Assembly: GCF_040719375.1 (NCBI RefSeq)
Contig: NZ_JBFDTP010000002.1
Coordinates: 2,905,001-2,969,000 of the forward strand
Reading direction: 5' to 3'
Origin: Clostridium sp. AN503
GTDB taxonomy: Bacteria; Bacillota; Clostridia; Lachnospirales; Lachnospiraceae
Length of the DNA: 64,000 nt
The notes under the pieces were generated by a model. It saw only the letters and a program-made list of their open reading frames with translations, was not told the DNA's origin and did no database searches. Within the stretch, counting starts at the first letter, position 1, and each line of letters starts with the position of its first letter. This document shows, piece by piece, positions 8,096 through 17,438 of this stretch. Position numbers and translations under genes: made by a program.

Positions 8096-9628
8096 CTAAA
8101 CTACCTCCTTCTGGTTTTCATCATAGTAAACAGTCGAGGCGAGACGGAGCACCTGCTCCTCCTCCACCTTACGCAGCTCGTCTGATTCCAGGCGGCCGGA
8201 TACATGTCCCTCCGCCATAACGATCATCCTGTCGGACAATCCGATCGCCTCCGGCAGATAGGAGGATATGATAATGACTCCCTTGCCCTGCTTGGTCAGG
8301 CTTTCTATGATCTTAAAGATCTCATCCTTTGCGCCCACATCCACGCCGACCGTCGGTTCGTCGAAGATCAGCACGTCCGGGTCCCGGCACAGAAGCTTTG
8401 CGATAACAACCTTCTGCTGGTTCCCGCCGGACAGATTGTTCACGAGCTGATTGACCGTAGGCGTTTTGATGGCGATCTTCTTCTTGTAATCCTCCGCTCG
8501 TTGTGTTTCTTTCTTTAAGTCGATGATGCCGCCTTTGCTGATCGTGTCATAGGAGTACATATTCGTGTTGAGCTTTACGGTCTGTAAAAGAGCCAGCCCA
8601 TCCTTGCGCCGGTCCTCTGTCAGAAAACCGATCCCCTTCATCATGGCGTCCTTGGGACACTGGATATGTACCTCCTGGCCTTTTACAAAAAGCTTCCCCG
8701 AATCGATCCGGTCCACTCCGAAGATAGCCCGCATGACCTCGCTCCGCCCGGCGCCCACCAGTCCAAAGAACCCCAGGATCTCCCCCTCGTGCAGGCTGAA
8801 GCTGACATCCTTAAACTTTTCACCCGTCAAATGCTCTGCGCGCAGCAGCTCTTTGCCCGGTTTCTGGTGCTCGATATTATAGATATCCACCATGGAACGT
8901 CCTACCATTTTGGATATCAGATAATCCTTGTCTACATCTGATACATCCTTCGTCTCCACATAGGTCCCGTCCTTCATGATGGTAACAGTGTCACAGATCT
9001 CCATGATCTCCTCCAGGCGGTGGGAGATGTAGATCACGCTGACACCACTTTCTTTCAATTCCCTGATATAGCGAAATAATGTGTCCACTTTTTCATTTTC
9101 AAGCAATGCGGTCGGCTCGTCAAAGATCACAAGCTTTATATTCTCATTGACCGAGATCTTGCTGATGGTGATCATGGCCTGCATGGCCACCGGCAGGGAT
9201 GCGATGGTAGCTCTCGGGTCAACGTGCAGGTTGAATTTGTCGATGACCTTCTGGCTCTCCGAATAGATCTTGTTCCAGTCGATGATCATCCCTTTCATCG
9301 GCAGGCGTCCAAGAAAATAGTTTTCTGCAATACTTAGATTCTTTGCAATGTTTACATTCTGATAATTGGCATGCATCCCGCACCGTTTTGCGTCGATGGC
9401 ATTTTTCGGCGACTCCCATTTTCCGTCTACATTGATCTCTACTTTCCCCTCGGTGGGAGTCTCTACTCCCATAATACATTTGATCAGTGTGGATTTCCCG
9501 GCGCCGTTTTCCCCAACCAGCGCACGTACCTCACCTTTTCTGATCGTCGTCGAAATCCCCTTCAGCGCCTGAACACCCGGATAAGTCTTCACGACGTTCT
9601 CTATTTTTAGCAAAATATCCTGCTCCAT
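8096..9628 (-). CDS. Sugar ABC transporter ATP-binding protein, RbsA/MglA-like
   Basis: This 510-aa protein has the double-ATPase layout of CUT2 sugar importers. The N-terminal half has Walker A GENGAGKSTL (about residue 39), and Walker B VIFDEPTALL is near 168. The C-terminal half has the degenerate GLVGAGRSEV P-loop usual for the family, signature LSGGNQQKV and VLIFDEPTVGVD. It powers uptake through the RbsC-like permease. It belongs to the LacI-controlled operon. AAGGAG precedes the ATG. Confidence 0.95.
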   Translation of the reverse strand: MEQDILLKIENVVKTYPGVQALKGISTTIRKGEVRALVGENGAGKSTLIKCIMGVETPTEGKVEINVDGKWESPKNAIDAKRCGMHANYQNVNIAKNLSIAENYFLGRLPMKGMIIDWNKIYSESQKVIDKFNLHVDPRATIASLPVAMQAMITISKISVNENIKLVIFDEPTALLENEKVDTLFRYIRELKESGVSVIYISHRLEEIMEICDTVTIMKDGTYVETKDVSDVDKDYLISKMVGRSMVDIYNIEHQKPGKELLRAEHLTGEKFKDVSFSLHEGEILGFFGLVGAGRSEVMRAIFGVDRIDSGKLFVKGQEVHIQCPKDAMMKGIGFLTEDRRKDGLALLQTVKLNTNMYSYDTISKGGIIDLKKETQRAEDYKKKIAIKTPTVNQLVNNLSGGNQQKVVIAKLLCRDPDVLIFDEPTVGVDVGAKDEIFKIIESLTKQGKGVIIISSYLPEAIGLSDRMIVMAEGHVSGRLESDELRKVEEEQVLRLASTVYYDENQKEVV

Positions 9629-9733
9629 ACGCTACTCCTTCCAGACTGTCTGGTCACGGCTTATCCGTGCACTGTCTTTTAAGACTCCGGCAGGACCATA
9701 CGCCCTGCCGGAAAACTGCAAGTCAAATACCGC

Positions 9734-10870
9734 TTATCTCTTTAACAGGGTCGGGTCCAGCATAGCCGCATACTCCGGCTCATGCATGTTCTCGGTTGTA
9801 ACTGCTACCGGCGGCATAGCGATCTTCTGCTCGCTCTCCGGATTCTTGCCCTGAAGCAGGGTCTCCACTGCGTTCTGCATGGATGCGTAGCCCTGCCCAT
9901 ATGCGTCCTGGATGATGATACAATCGATGTTGCCGGCTTCCAAAGCTGCGATCTCGGTCGGGTCGGAATCCACGCCGATGGTGATCACTTTGTCCGCGAT
10001 GCCCGCGTTCTCAACTGCCAGCGCAATTCCGTCGCCGGATACATTGTTTGCGCCGTAGATACCGATCAGCTGCTCGCCGTAGGTAGCGATCTGGTTCTCA
10101 ATATCAGCCTGTGCGCGTGCAAGGTCGTTATTATTGTAGAGAGTATCCAACACCTTGATGTCAGAATGAGATTCCACATAAGCTTTAAAGTTGTCCATAC
10201 GCGGCTGCAGGGACGGGTTAACATTGGAGAATTCCATTGCGATCACGCCTTCCTTCGGCAGTCCTGCCTCCTCCAGCATCTCTAACATCACCTTGCCGGC
10301 CATGTCGCCGATGTCAGCGCTGACGGTCGTGTAATACTGGTTGTAGCAGTCCGCATACTCGGTGGAATCCAGGGTCTCCAGGCCACAGTTGGTAAAGTTC
10401 ACCACAATCCCCTGATCCATCGCATCCTTGGCAACGGTCCTGGTGGAATCCGGAACCTGGGTTGCAGAGATGATCGCATCCGGCTTGGAAGCGATCGCAT
10501 TCTCAAATGCGCGGATGTAGGCTTCGGTCTCGGCCTCGGTCGCCGGTCCTACCACTGCAAAGTTCACCGTAATACCGTACTTCTCTTCCATATCCTTCGC
10601 CGCATTCTCCATGCCGATCTGCTGATACTGCCAGAACTCGGACTCTGTAGAACAGGTCACCCAGGTGACATCAAACGCCTGGCCAGCGCGAGCCGCCTCT
10701 GTTTCCTTTGCTTCTGCTTCCGCCGGTTTTTCCGTCGATGCCGCTGCGGTGGTCTCCGCCGGTTTTTCTGCTGCCGTCGTCGCTGCGGTCTTGCTGCCGC
10801 CGCATGCTGTCAGCGATGCGCACATTGCCCCTGTCAGTACCATTGCTACCAGTTTTTGCCCTTTTTTCAT
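9734..10870 (-). CDS. Sugar-binding lipoprotein, periplasmic-binding-protein type 1
   Basis: The leader MKKGQKLVAMVLTGAMCASL ends in a LTAC lipobox. An Ala/Thr/Glu-rich tether (about residues 28-65) and then a type-1 PBP fold of the RbsB class follow. Landmarks are VTWVTCSTESEFWQY, AIISATQVPDSTRT and IGIYGANNVSGDGIALAVENAG. The protein presents a sugar to the neighbouring permease and ATPase. The operon content points to a ketose or pentose, but ligand residues cannot be resolved here. A 105-bp spacer separates it from the ATPase gene. Confidence 0.93.
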   Translation of the reverse strand: MKKGQKLVAMVLTGAMCASLTACGGSKTAATTAAEKPAETTAAASTEKPAEAEAKETEAARAGQAFDVTWVTCSTESEFWQYQQIGMENAAKDMEEKYGITVNFAVVGPATEAETEAYIRAFENAIASKPDAIISATQVPDSTRTVAKDAMDQGIVVNFTNCGLETLDSTEYADCYNQYYTTVSADIGDMAGKVMLEMLEEAGLPKEGVIAMEFSNVNPSLQPRMDNFKAYVESHSDIKVLDTLYNNNDLARAQADIENQIATYGEQLIGIYGANNVSGDGIALAVENAGIADKVITIGVDSDPTEIAALEAGNIDCIIIQDAYGQGYASMQNAVETLLQGKNPESEQKIAMPPVAVTTENMHEPEYAAMLDPTLLKR

Positions 10871-10924
10871 ATCTTTCTTCTCCTTTTCTTTTTCGGCGTC
10901 CCTTTTGGGAACGTCTTTTTTATG

Positions 10925-11794
10925 TTAACTAAATACTGCTCTTAAATAACGGACAGATTCTGCTGCCTCCTGATCCAGGATCTCCTCTGAACAGTCGGAC
11001 TTTAAATCTCTCCAGATACGGATATCGCGGCCCACCTCACCGCCATGGATCACAAAGGGTTCCATAACCACAGGACCGTCATATCCCACTTCAGCAAGCG
11101 CCTTGCCAATCTTCTCCCAGGGGATCATATGCCCCTGGCCCGGAAGCTTCCGGTTGTTCTCCCCCACATGGAAATGCCCCAGCTTTTTGCCTGCGGTCAG
11201 GATCGCCTCCGCAAAATCGTCTTCTTCCATATTCATATGGTAGGTATCCAGCATGACCTTTACATTATCCGCCCCCACTGCATCCACATAGTCCACGCAC
11301 TCTTTTGCAGAATTGATCAGATACCCTTCATGGCGGTTCAGAACCTCCATGCCGAGGGTGATATCATATTCCGCAGCCATAGCTGCCAGTTTCTTCATAT
11401 TGATAATGCTGCGTTGTAAATCCCCTTCCTTGTCAACCGGCCCGGAATAGTCAGCCGGCCAGTAAGAATACAGTCCGCCGCCTACCAGGCGGATGCCCAG
11501 CTGATTTAAGACCGGAAAGGTATCTGCCCAGAACCGGAATGCAGATTCTACAATCTGCGGATCTGCGGAAGCGATATTCTCAGAAGCCTTCGGTCCGTAT
11601 CCGCCGGTCAGCTCGATCTGGTTCTCCTGAGCGCATTCCTTCAGAGCGAGGATCTGCTCCTTTGGAACACTTTTAAGCCCCGCACAGGAGATTTCCAGGA
11701 TATCAAATCCAAGGCGTTTCATCTTTTCAACGTACTTCCGGTAATCCGCCCCCCACTGCCGCTCCCAGTAAGCATAATAAATACCATATTTCAT
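10925..11794 (-). CDS. Ketose 3-epimerase, D-allulose/D-tagatose 3-epimerase family
   Basis: This 289-aa TIM-barrel enzyme begins MKYGIYYAYWERQW, very close to known clostridial D-psicose (allulose) 3-epimerases. The metal ligands and catalytic acids fall at the family positions: Glu150 (GMEVLNR), Asp183 (MLDTYHMN), His209 (GHFHVGEN) and Glu245 (VMEPF). It interconverts ketohexoses such as fructose and allulose, or tagatose and sorbose, at C3. The start at 11794 is set by AAGGAGG seven bases upstream. It sits between the binding protein and deoC in the sugar operon. Confidence 0.9.
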   Translation of the reverse strand: MKYGIYYAYWERQWGADYRKYVEKMKRLGFDILEISCAGLKSVPKEQILALKECAQENQIELTGGYGPKASENIASADPQIVESAFRFWADTFPVLNQLGIRLVGGGLYSYWPADYSGPVDKEGDLQRSIINMKKLAAMAAEYDITLGMEVLNRHEGYLINSAKECVDYVDAVGADNVKVMLDTYHMNMEEDDFAEAILTAGKKLGHFHVGENNRKLPGQGHMIPWEKIGKALAEVGYDGPVVMEPFVIHGGEVGRDIRIWRDLKSDCSEEILDQEAAESVRYLRAVFS

Positions 11795-11842
11795 CGCAGA
11801 CCTCCTTATCATTGATTCAACCTCTGAAACAGCGTGACGGCC

Positions 11843-12532
11843 CTATGCCTGCATCGCCTTAAAGCCTTCCACGATCTTCACCCCGGCGCTGGTCCCGATC
11901 CGGTCCGCGCCCGCCTCAATCATGGCGAGTGCGGTCTCGGCATCGCGGATTCCGCCTGCCGCCTTGATCTTTATGGCGTCTCCCACGCAGGTCTTCATCA
12001 GCCTTACATCCTCCACAGTCGCCCCTCCGGTTCCAAATCCCGTCGAGGTCTTTATAAAGGTCGGTTTCACTCTCAGTGCGATCTCGCAGAGCTTCTTTTT
12101 CTCGTCATCGGTCAGATAGCAGTTCTCAAAGATCACCTTGCTGGTGATCCCTTTTTCATTGCACGCCTCCACGATCCGGCGCATCTCATCTTCCACATAG
12201 TCCCAGTTGCCGCTCTTTAATTCTACCAGGTTCACCACGTAATCCACTTCCCCGGCGCCCTTCTCTATGACGTCGCGGGTTTCAAAGACCTTGGTTTCCA
12301 CGGTGCACTGTCCAAGGGGGAAGCTGACTGCTGCATCACAGAGCACTCCTGTCCCTTCCAGTACCTTTTTGCAGAACGGTACCGGCGCATTGTTGATGGC
12401 GACGGTCTTAAAATGATACTGTGCCGCCGTCTCACAGTGCTGCCGCAGATCCTCCAGGGTAACGAACGGTTTTAACAGTGTCTGGTCGATCATTCCTGCC
12501 AGGACCTCCGGCGTCAGATTTGCAATATCCAT
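11843..12532 (-). CDS. deoC: Deoxyribose-phosphate aldolase
   Basis: This 229-aa class I aldolase of the DeoC family normally cleaves 2-deoxyribose 5-phosphate to acetaldehyde and glyceraldehyde 3-phosphate. The Schiff-base lysine lies in FIKTSTGFGTGGAT, and the second active-site lysine in IKIKAAGGIRDAETAL. The length matches the family. Its place in a ketose operon rather than next to nucleoside genes suggests that deoxyribose is a substrate or that this copy acts on a related sugar phosphate. It lies 24 bp downstream of the kinase gene. Confidence 0.93.
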   Translation of the reverse strand: MDIANLTPEVLAGMIDQTLLKPFVTLEDLRQHCETAAQYHFKTVAINNAPVPFCKKVLEGTGVLCDAAVSFPLGQCTVETKVFETRDVIEKGAGEVDYVVNLVELKSGNWDYVEDEMRRIVEACNEKGITSKVIFENCYLTDDEKKKLCEIALRVKPTFIKTSTGFGTGGATVEDVRLMKTCVGDAIKIKAAGGIRDAETALAMIEAGADRIGTSAGVKIVEGFKAMQA

Positions 12533-12556
12533 ACTATTTTCCTCTCCTTCTATTTT

Positions 12557-14077
12557 TTATTTCCACTGGGCCAGGTTGTCATAGGTTTTTTGGAGGCCCA
12601 TGTAGCATTCATCAAAATACTGTTTCCATTCTCGATATCTTACATAGTTATACATGTCCGGCTCTATGACGTCGTCCACTTTCACAAACTGGTCAATCGC
12701 CGTAAAATCCCTTAAGACTCCCGCGCCAACCCCGGCGCAGACCGCGGCTCCCATAGAGGTCGCTTCATCCAGCCAGTTCAGGCGTTTTGCCCTCACTCCA
12801 TAGATATCTGCAAGCATGTGGCGGATCGGGTCGCCTTTTGCCAGGCCGCCGATCACGTTTAATTCCGTGATCTCTTTATCTCCTCTAAATACATCCAGAA
12901 TGATGCAGAGGTTCATGAGGATCCCTTCCACCGTCGCCCGCAGCATGTCTCCTCTGGTGTGCTCCATCTTAAGCCCTACAAATGCGCCTCTGGCGTTGGT
13001 ATTCCAGCGCGGGCTTCTCTCTCCCAGAATATAGGGCAGGTACAAAAGCCCGTTGGCTCCGAGAGGAGACGCCGCCACTTCCTGGTTCATCAGCTCATAA
13101 ACGCTGACGCCCAGCTTTGCCGCCTGTTCCTCCAGATCCTTGCAGAGAACCTTCCTTATAAACTGATAGGAATTCCCTGCCGCCTGCATCGTCCCGTTGG
13201 GAGAATACATCCCGGGAACCATATGCGCCCAGTTATAAGTCCGCAGCTGGGGGTCAAAAACCGGCTTGGCGCTGGTCATCGCCACCCAGGATGAGGAACC
13301 GAGATAGTTGAAGGTGTCCCCCTCCCTCACGCTGCCTGCGCCCACCGCTGCACATACCCCGTCTCCGCCGCCCATGATCACCGGCGTCCCCGGAGCCAGG
13401 CCGCAGATCCCAGCCATGGTTTCCGTGATCTCTCCTGCCACATGGGTGGATGGGCAGAGCCTGGGAAGCTTATCCTGGTCAATGCCTGCGATATCCAGGA
13501 TCCGGCCGGACCACTCCAAACGGTTTAGATCCAGGCAGTTGGCTCCCGATGCATCGGTATACTCCGTCAAGAATTCTCCCGTCAGCCGGCAGATGATGTA
13601 GTCCTTTGGCTGCAGCATCTTATATGTATTCCGAAAAACCTCCGGCTCGTTGTCGCGTATCCACATCAGCTTCTCAATACTGTAGGATGCGCTGATCTTA
13701 TGGCCAACGATCCTGTAAAATTCCTGTTCATCTATCCTTTCCCGGATATGCTTCTCCTGCTCCTGGCTCCTCTGATCCGCCCAGATGATCGCCGGACGAA
13801 GAGGTTTTCCCTCTCTGTCAACCACGACGCAGCCCATCATCTGTCCGCTGAAGGCCATCCCCGCCACCTGCTTTTTATCAAGCCCTTCTAAAAGCCTCCG
13901 GTTATTCTCACAGACCGCCTTCCACCAGTCCTCCGGGTCCTGCTCCGACCAGGTGCTGTTGAAAAAATGAGTATCATAGGTATAGGTAACGCTCCGTACC
14001 AGTTCGCCGTCCGCCGTGAACAGCGTAGCCTTATCCCCGGAGGTACCCAGATCATGGGCGATTAAGTAATTTGCCAT
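12557..14077 (-). CDS. FGGY-family carbohydrate kinase (xylulokinase-like)
   Basis: This 506-aa kinase has two actin-like domains. The first opens with AHDLGTSGDKATLFTADGE. Conserved motifs include GMAFSGQMMGCVVVD, AIIWADQRS, GGGDGVCAAVGAG, YLPYILGERSPRWN and NVIGGLAKGDPIRHM. Family members phosphorylate xylulose, ribulose, fuculose, rhamnulose and similar sugars. In this operon the substrate is probably the ketose made by the epimerase. The name xylulokinase is a family-level guess. AAGGAG precedes the ATG. Confidence 0.9.
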   Translation of the reverse strand: MANYLIAHDLGTSGDKATLFTADGELVRSVTYTYDTHFFNSTWSEQDPEDWWKAVCENNRRLLEGLDKKQVAGMAFSGQMMGCVVVDREGKPLRPAIIWADQRSQEQEKHIRERIDEQEFYRIVGHKISASYSIEKLMWIRDNEPEVFRNTYKMLQPKDYIICRLTGEFLTEYTDASGANCLDLNRLEWSGRILDIAGIDQDKLPRLCPSTHVAGEITETMAGICGLAPGTPVIMGGGDGVCAAVGAGSVREGDTFNYLGSSSWVAMTSAKPVFDPQLRTYNWAHMVPGMYSPNGTMQAAGNSYQFIRKVLCKDLEEQAAKLGVSVYELMNQEVAASPLGANGLLYLPYILGERSPRWNTNARGAFVGLKMEHTRGDMLRATVEGILMNLCIILDVFRGDKEITELNVIGGLAKGDPIRHMLADIYGVRAKRLNWLDEATSMGAAVCAGVGAGVLRDFTAIDQFVKVDDVIEPDMYNYVRYREWKQYFDECYMGLQKTYDNLAQWK

Positions 14078-14106
14078 GTGTTTCTCCTTCCTGCCTGACC
14101 TGGTGT

Positions 14107-15093
14107 TCAGCCCATGTTCTCAAAGGGCTCCAGGATCTTATTGATCTCGCACAGTTCTTCCTCTGTCAGATCCCAGCTGGTACAGTGGATATTCTTCTCA
14201 AGCTGCCCCACGGACGATGCGCCGCCGATGATGGAAGTCACTTCCTCTTTCTGCCGCAGCCAGTTAAGTGCCACTTCGTTCATCGGATGGCCCGCCTCGT
14301 CGGCAAATGCCTTCAGCTTCCTTGCCCCGTCCTGATAGACCTTAAACGCCTCCCCGGTCAGCTTCGGATTCTCGTTGCGGATATCCCGCTTGGAAAAATC
14401 GATGCCATCCAGGAATTTACCTGCTAAAAGTCCCTGGAACAGAGGGCTGTAGGGCAGGAACGCCTGCCCGTATTTCTTCACGTTAGGCAGCACTTCCTTC
14501 TCCGTCAAGTATTCTAACGGGATCCCGTGGTAGGAGGTGGGGTTTCGTTCCAGCATGTTGTATAAGGACTGCTGGCAGTCCACCGAAATATATTCCATCA
14601 TGGTCTCCACATCCTTCTGTGAGAAATTGCTCAGGCCCACGTAGCGGATCTTTCCGGCCTTTTTCATGATGTTAAGCGCCTCCGCCGTCTCCTCTAAAGG
14701 TACGTTGGGATCCGGCCAGTGCATCTGATAGATGTCCACATGGTCCGTCTGCAGGCGGATCAGACTCGCGTCGATCTCCTTTAGCAGGCTTTCCTTTGAC
14801 AGGTTGTTCTGGGTCTCATGCTTCTCATTCCACAAAAGCCCGCCCTTTGAAGCGATCAGTACTTTATTTCTTAAACCATCTGTCTTCAGCGCCTTTCCAA
14901 GAATCGTCTCTGACACGCCCCACCCGTAAACCGGAGCCACATCAAAGAAATTGATCCCCATGTCAATCGCCGCATGGATAATGCTGATGGAGTTCTTCTC
15001 CTCTGAGGAATCCCAGTCGCCGCCCATGTTCCAGCAGCCGATGCCTATGGATGAAATCTCCTCCTCAATCCTCGATACCTTCTTGTAGATCAT
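14107..15093 (-). CDS. Aldo/keto reductase
   Basis: This 328-aa (beta/alpha)8 NADPH-type reductase carries the AKR catalytic tetrad: Asp in NFFDVAPVYG, the Tyr in that same motif, Lys in LIASKGG, and His in IYQMHWPD. SNFSQ and PYSPLFQGLLAGK are other family hallmarks. It reduces sugar carbonyls or oxidises polyols in the cytosol. It is the first gene of the operon after the palindromic operator at 15155, with AGAGGGG upstream of the ATG. It may convert an aldose or sugar alcohol into the ketose handled downstream. Confidence 0.92.
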   Translation of the reverse strand: MIYKKVSRIEEEISSIGIGCWNMGGDWDSSEEKNSISIIHAAIDMGINFFDVAPVYGWGVSETILGKALKTDGLRNKVLIASKGGLLWNEKHETQNNLSKESLLKEIDASLIRLQTDHVDIYQMHWPDPNVPLEETAEALNIMKKAGKIRYVGLSNFSQKDVETMMEYISVDCQQSLYNMLERNPTSYHGIPLEYLTEKEVLPNVKKYGQAFLPYSPLFQGLLAGKFLDGIDFSKRDIRNENPKLTGEAFKVYQDGARKLKAFADEAGHPMNEVALNWLRQKEEVTSIIGGASSVGQLEKNIHCTSWDLTEEELCEINKILEPFENMG

Positions 15094-15154
15094 TGTTTTC
15101 CCCTCTTTTCTATAGATTTGTTAATTTTGTAAATATTGTTTATTTCATCCTTTG

Positions 15155-15174
15155 ATGTGTAACCGGTTACACAT
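15155..15174. promoter_or_regulatory. LacI-type operator, perfect 20-bp palindrome
   Basis: ATGTGTAACCGGTTACACAT is a perfect palindrome with the central CG step typical of LacI/GalR operators. It lies between the regulator gene and the first structural gene (AKR), about 60 bp ahead of its start. TATATT (minus strand) just upstream would be a possible -10. An AGAGC-AAC-GCTCT hairpin (15182-15194) adjoins. Confidence 0.85.
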
Positions 15175-15192
15175 GCAATATAGAGCAACGCT

Positions 15193-16221
15193 CTATTGTT
15201 TCTTCTCAGACCCCCTAAGTCCTACCTTATACGGTATCATGCTGATGGTCCTGGTCCGGTCCGGGCTGTCCATCCGCTCCTGAAGCAGGCGCACTGCCGT
15301 CCGCCCCATCTCATAGTTGTCACGGTAGACACAGCTCATGGCGATCCCAAGAATATCCACGGTCTCGATCCGGTCGTTGCCGATCATGGCAATATCCCTG
15401 CCAATCTGCATCCCGCACTCATTGACTGCTTTCAAAAAACCAAGAGACGTGCGGTTGTTGCTGGTATAGACCGCATCCGGCAGATCCCCTCTGGTCAGCA
15501 GCTCCATGGAAAGCTCGTACGCCTTTTCCATCAGGAAATCTCCATACAGGATATCCTTCTTCTGGACAGTCAGCCCACAGTCTTCCGCGCCCCGGCAGAA
15601 ACCGGCAAGACGGTCCCTGCCGATCTTTAAGTCCATATCCCCGGTGATAGTTGCGAGCCTGCGGTTCCCCGCCTTATAAAGCTCCACCGCCGCCGCATAG
15701 GAACTCTCATAGTTTTCATATAAAACCGCATCCCACGGCATATTGGTAAAATCACGGTCCACGATAACAATCGGAACTCCCAGGGTCTTCAGCTGTTCTA
15801 AGACCAGACGCCCCTCCCGGGTCTCCGGATAATCTACGGACGGTCCCAGGATGATCCCGCGGACCCGCAGATGCTGGAGTGCACGGATAGCCCGCTCCTC
15901 CTTCTCAAGGCTGTTCTGGGTATCGAAAAGCACCAGGGAAAGGTTTAAATCATCTGCAACCTCCGTGATCCCATGAACAATATCTCCGTAAAAGATGTTG
16001 TCAATCTCCGGTACCACCACGCCTACTGTGGAGGTCTCCTGCCTGGATAAATTTACTGCAGAAGCCGACGGGAGATAGTTGTACTCTCTCACAATATCTT
16101 CCACTTTCCTGCGCGCTTCCGCACTCACATAGCCGCTGTTATTGATCACGCGGGATACCGTAGCCTTGGATACTCCCGCTAATTCCGCCACTTCTTTAAT
16201 CGTAATCATAGATTTTCTCAC
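15193..16221 (-). CDS. LacI-family transcriptional regulator
   Basis: The N-terminal helix-turn-helix and hinge read ITIKEVAELAGVSKATVSRVINN and LPSASAVNLSR. A PBP type-1 ligand domain follows (from GVVVPEIDNIFYGDIV). It should repress the ketose operon that follows it on the same strand, and itself, since matching operators sit at both starts. Translation may begin at GTG 16221 or at ATG 16209 (MITIKEV); neither has a strong RBS. The ligand is likely the operon's sugar or its phosphate. Confidence 0.93.
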   Translation of the reverse strand: MRKSMITIKEVAELAGVSKATVSRVINNSGYVSAEARRKVEDIVREYNYLPSASAVNLSRQETSTVGVVVPEIDNIFYGDIVHGITEVADDLNLSLVLFDTQNSLEKEERAIRALQHLRVRGIILGPSVDYPETREGRLVLEQLKTLGVPIVIVDRDFTNMPWDAVLYENYESSYAAAVELYKAGNRRLATITGDMDLKIGRDRLAGFCRGAEDCGLTVQKKDILYGDFLMEKAYELSMELLTRGDLPDAVYTSNNRTSLGFLKAVNECGMQIGRDIAMIGNDRIETVDILGIAMSCVYRDNYEMGRTAVRLLQERMDSPDRTRTISMIPYKVGLRGSEKKQ

Positions 16222-16225
16222 ATTC

Positions 16226-16282
16226 TGTAACCGGTTTCACTTCTTATAATCCTATAGTATCTACATTTCTCACATTTGTCAA
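16226..16282 (-). promoter_or_regulatory. Promoter and operator of the lacI-type gene
   Basis: TTGACA (16277-16282) and TACTAT (16254-16259) are 17 bp apart on the minus strand. Just downstream lies TGTAACCGGTTTCAC (16226-16240), an imperfect copy of the 15155 operator. This implies negative autoregulation by a weaker site. Confidence 0.8.
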
Positions 16283-16300
16283 GCTGTTTTTACGCATTTT

Positions 16301-17167
16301 TTATCTATTTTGTATAATTCCTGATTTTTCATCACAATGCAGCTCAACCAGCAGTTGATCTGAAACTGTTTTCAGATAGACTGTGATCTTATATACCCCG
16401 TCTGATGAATCTTTCTTCAGAATCAGGACATTTTCCTGATATGCCTCTTCATCCGGAAAGCGGACAAAGCCTTCCTTGTCAGACAGGTATCCGGCATACT
16501 GTTCGGCAAGATCGCCGCCCTCTCTTTCTAAATCATACTGATATTTCAGTTTCACCGAATCTGTGGTGCTTGAACTGGAATATGAAGCCAGCCGATATCT
16601 GCCCAGAACAGAAGTGAGCGAAGCGACCTTCTCAGTCTTCAAGGAATAATGTGGCTGCAGAGCCATCCGCTGTAATATCAGTGTCAGACATACGATCAAT
16701 ATTGCCATGAAAGCCACTGCTGCCACACCAATTCTGGCAATCGTCTTCCATCCAGAATTTCTTCGTTCCCCAGTCTCTGCTTCACTCTCATACGCAATCC
16801 CAAGCCTTCGGTCATATGGCATTTTCCCGCCGCAGCACACGTACACGATCAGTCCAAGCGGCCAGAACGCTGCAAACAACCATTTTAAAAATGTGTGTGC
16901 CAAAGCCCAGCCCAAACGACCGGCTCCTTCTTTGGGATTTCGCACCGGTCGCATTCCCAGGAGCCGCTTGCCAATCGTCATCCCCTCGAAAAAATAATCT
17001 GCTGCTACAAAATAGCTCATCCACAACACCCATATAAACGGAAGTCCGGGCATCAGCGGGCTTCTATTGTGAGCCGCAGGGGAAATAAAGATGAATGGAA
17101 TCGCAGCAAAGACCAGAACAAAACTCAAGATCGCATGATCAATAAGGAATGCAAAAATTCGTTTCAT
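16301..17167 (-). CDS. RDD-family membrane protein
   Basis: The first 125 residues form an RDD domain: two hydrophobic helices near 7-30 and 42-60, then GMTIGKRLLGMRPV and a third segment ending in PYDRRLGIAY. A fourth helix (about 148-168) leads to an extracytoplasmic C-terminal domain of about 120 residues with a Ser-rich stretch and alternating strands. RDD proteins are of uncertain function; ion or osmolyte exchange has been proposed for some. The gene stands alone, with GGAGGA upstream of the start. Confidence 0.8.
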   Translation of the reverse strand: MKRIFAFLIDHAILSFVLVFAAIPFIFISPAAHNRSPLMPGLPFIWVLWMSYFVAADYFFEGMTIGKRLLGMRPVRNPKEGAGRLGWALAHTFLKWLFAAFWPLGLIVYVCCGGKMPYDRRLGIAYESEAETGERRNSGWKTIARIGVAAVAFMAILIVCLTLILQRMALQPHYSLKTEKVASLTSVLGRYRLASYSSSSTTDSVKLKYQYDLEREGGDLAEQYAGYLSDKEGFVRFPDEEAYQENVLILKKDSSDGVYKITVYLKTVSDQLLVELHCDEKSGIIQNR

Positions 17168-17438
17168 AGCTCCTCCATTATCATTCTTTTGTCTATTATA
17201 TTGACGTCTGCCGCTGTAAAATCTCCTGTATGGCTTTGTTCAACACATTTTTATTATATAGCCGTGGCTTTGAAAAGTAAATAAGCTGGAAATTCGCATT
17301 TTAGAAGCATTTTAGAAAATGTATTCTTGCATAATCAATTTACTCGTGGCACAATATAGGAATGAATAAATAAATGCTATTTTTTTAAGAACCGCACCTG
17401 TATTTCGGAAACGAAACCAGAAGTATGAAAGGATTCCT

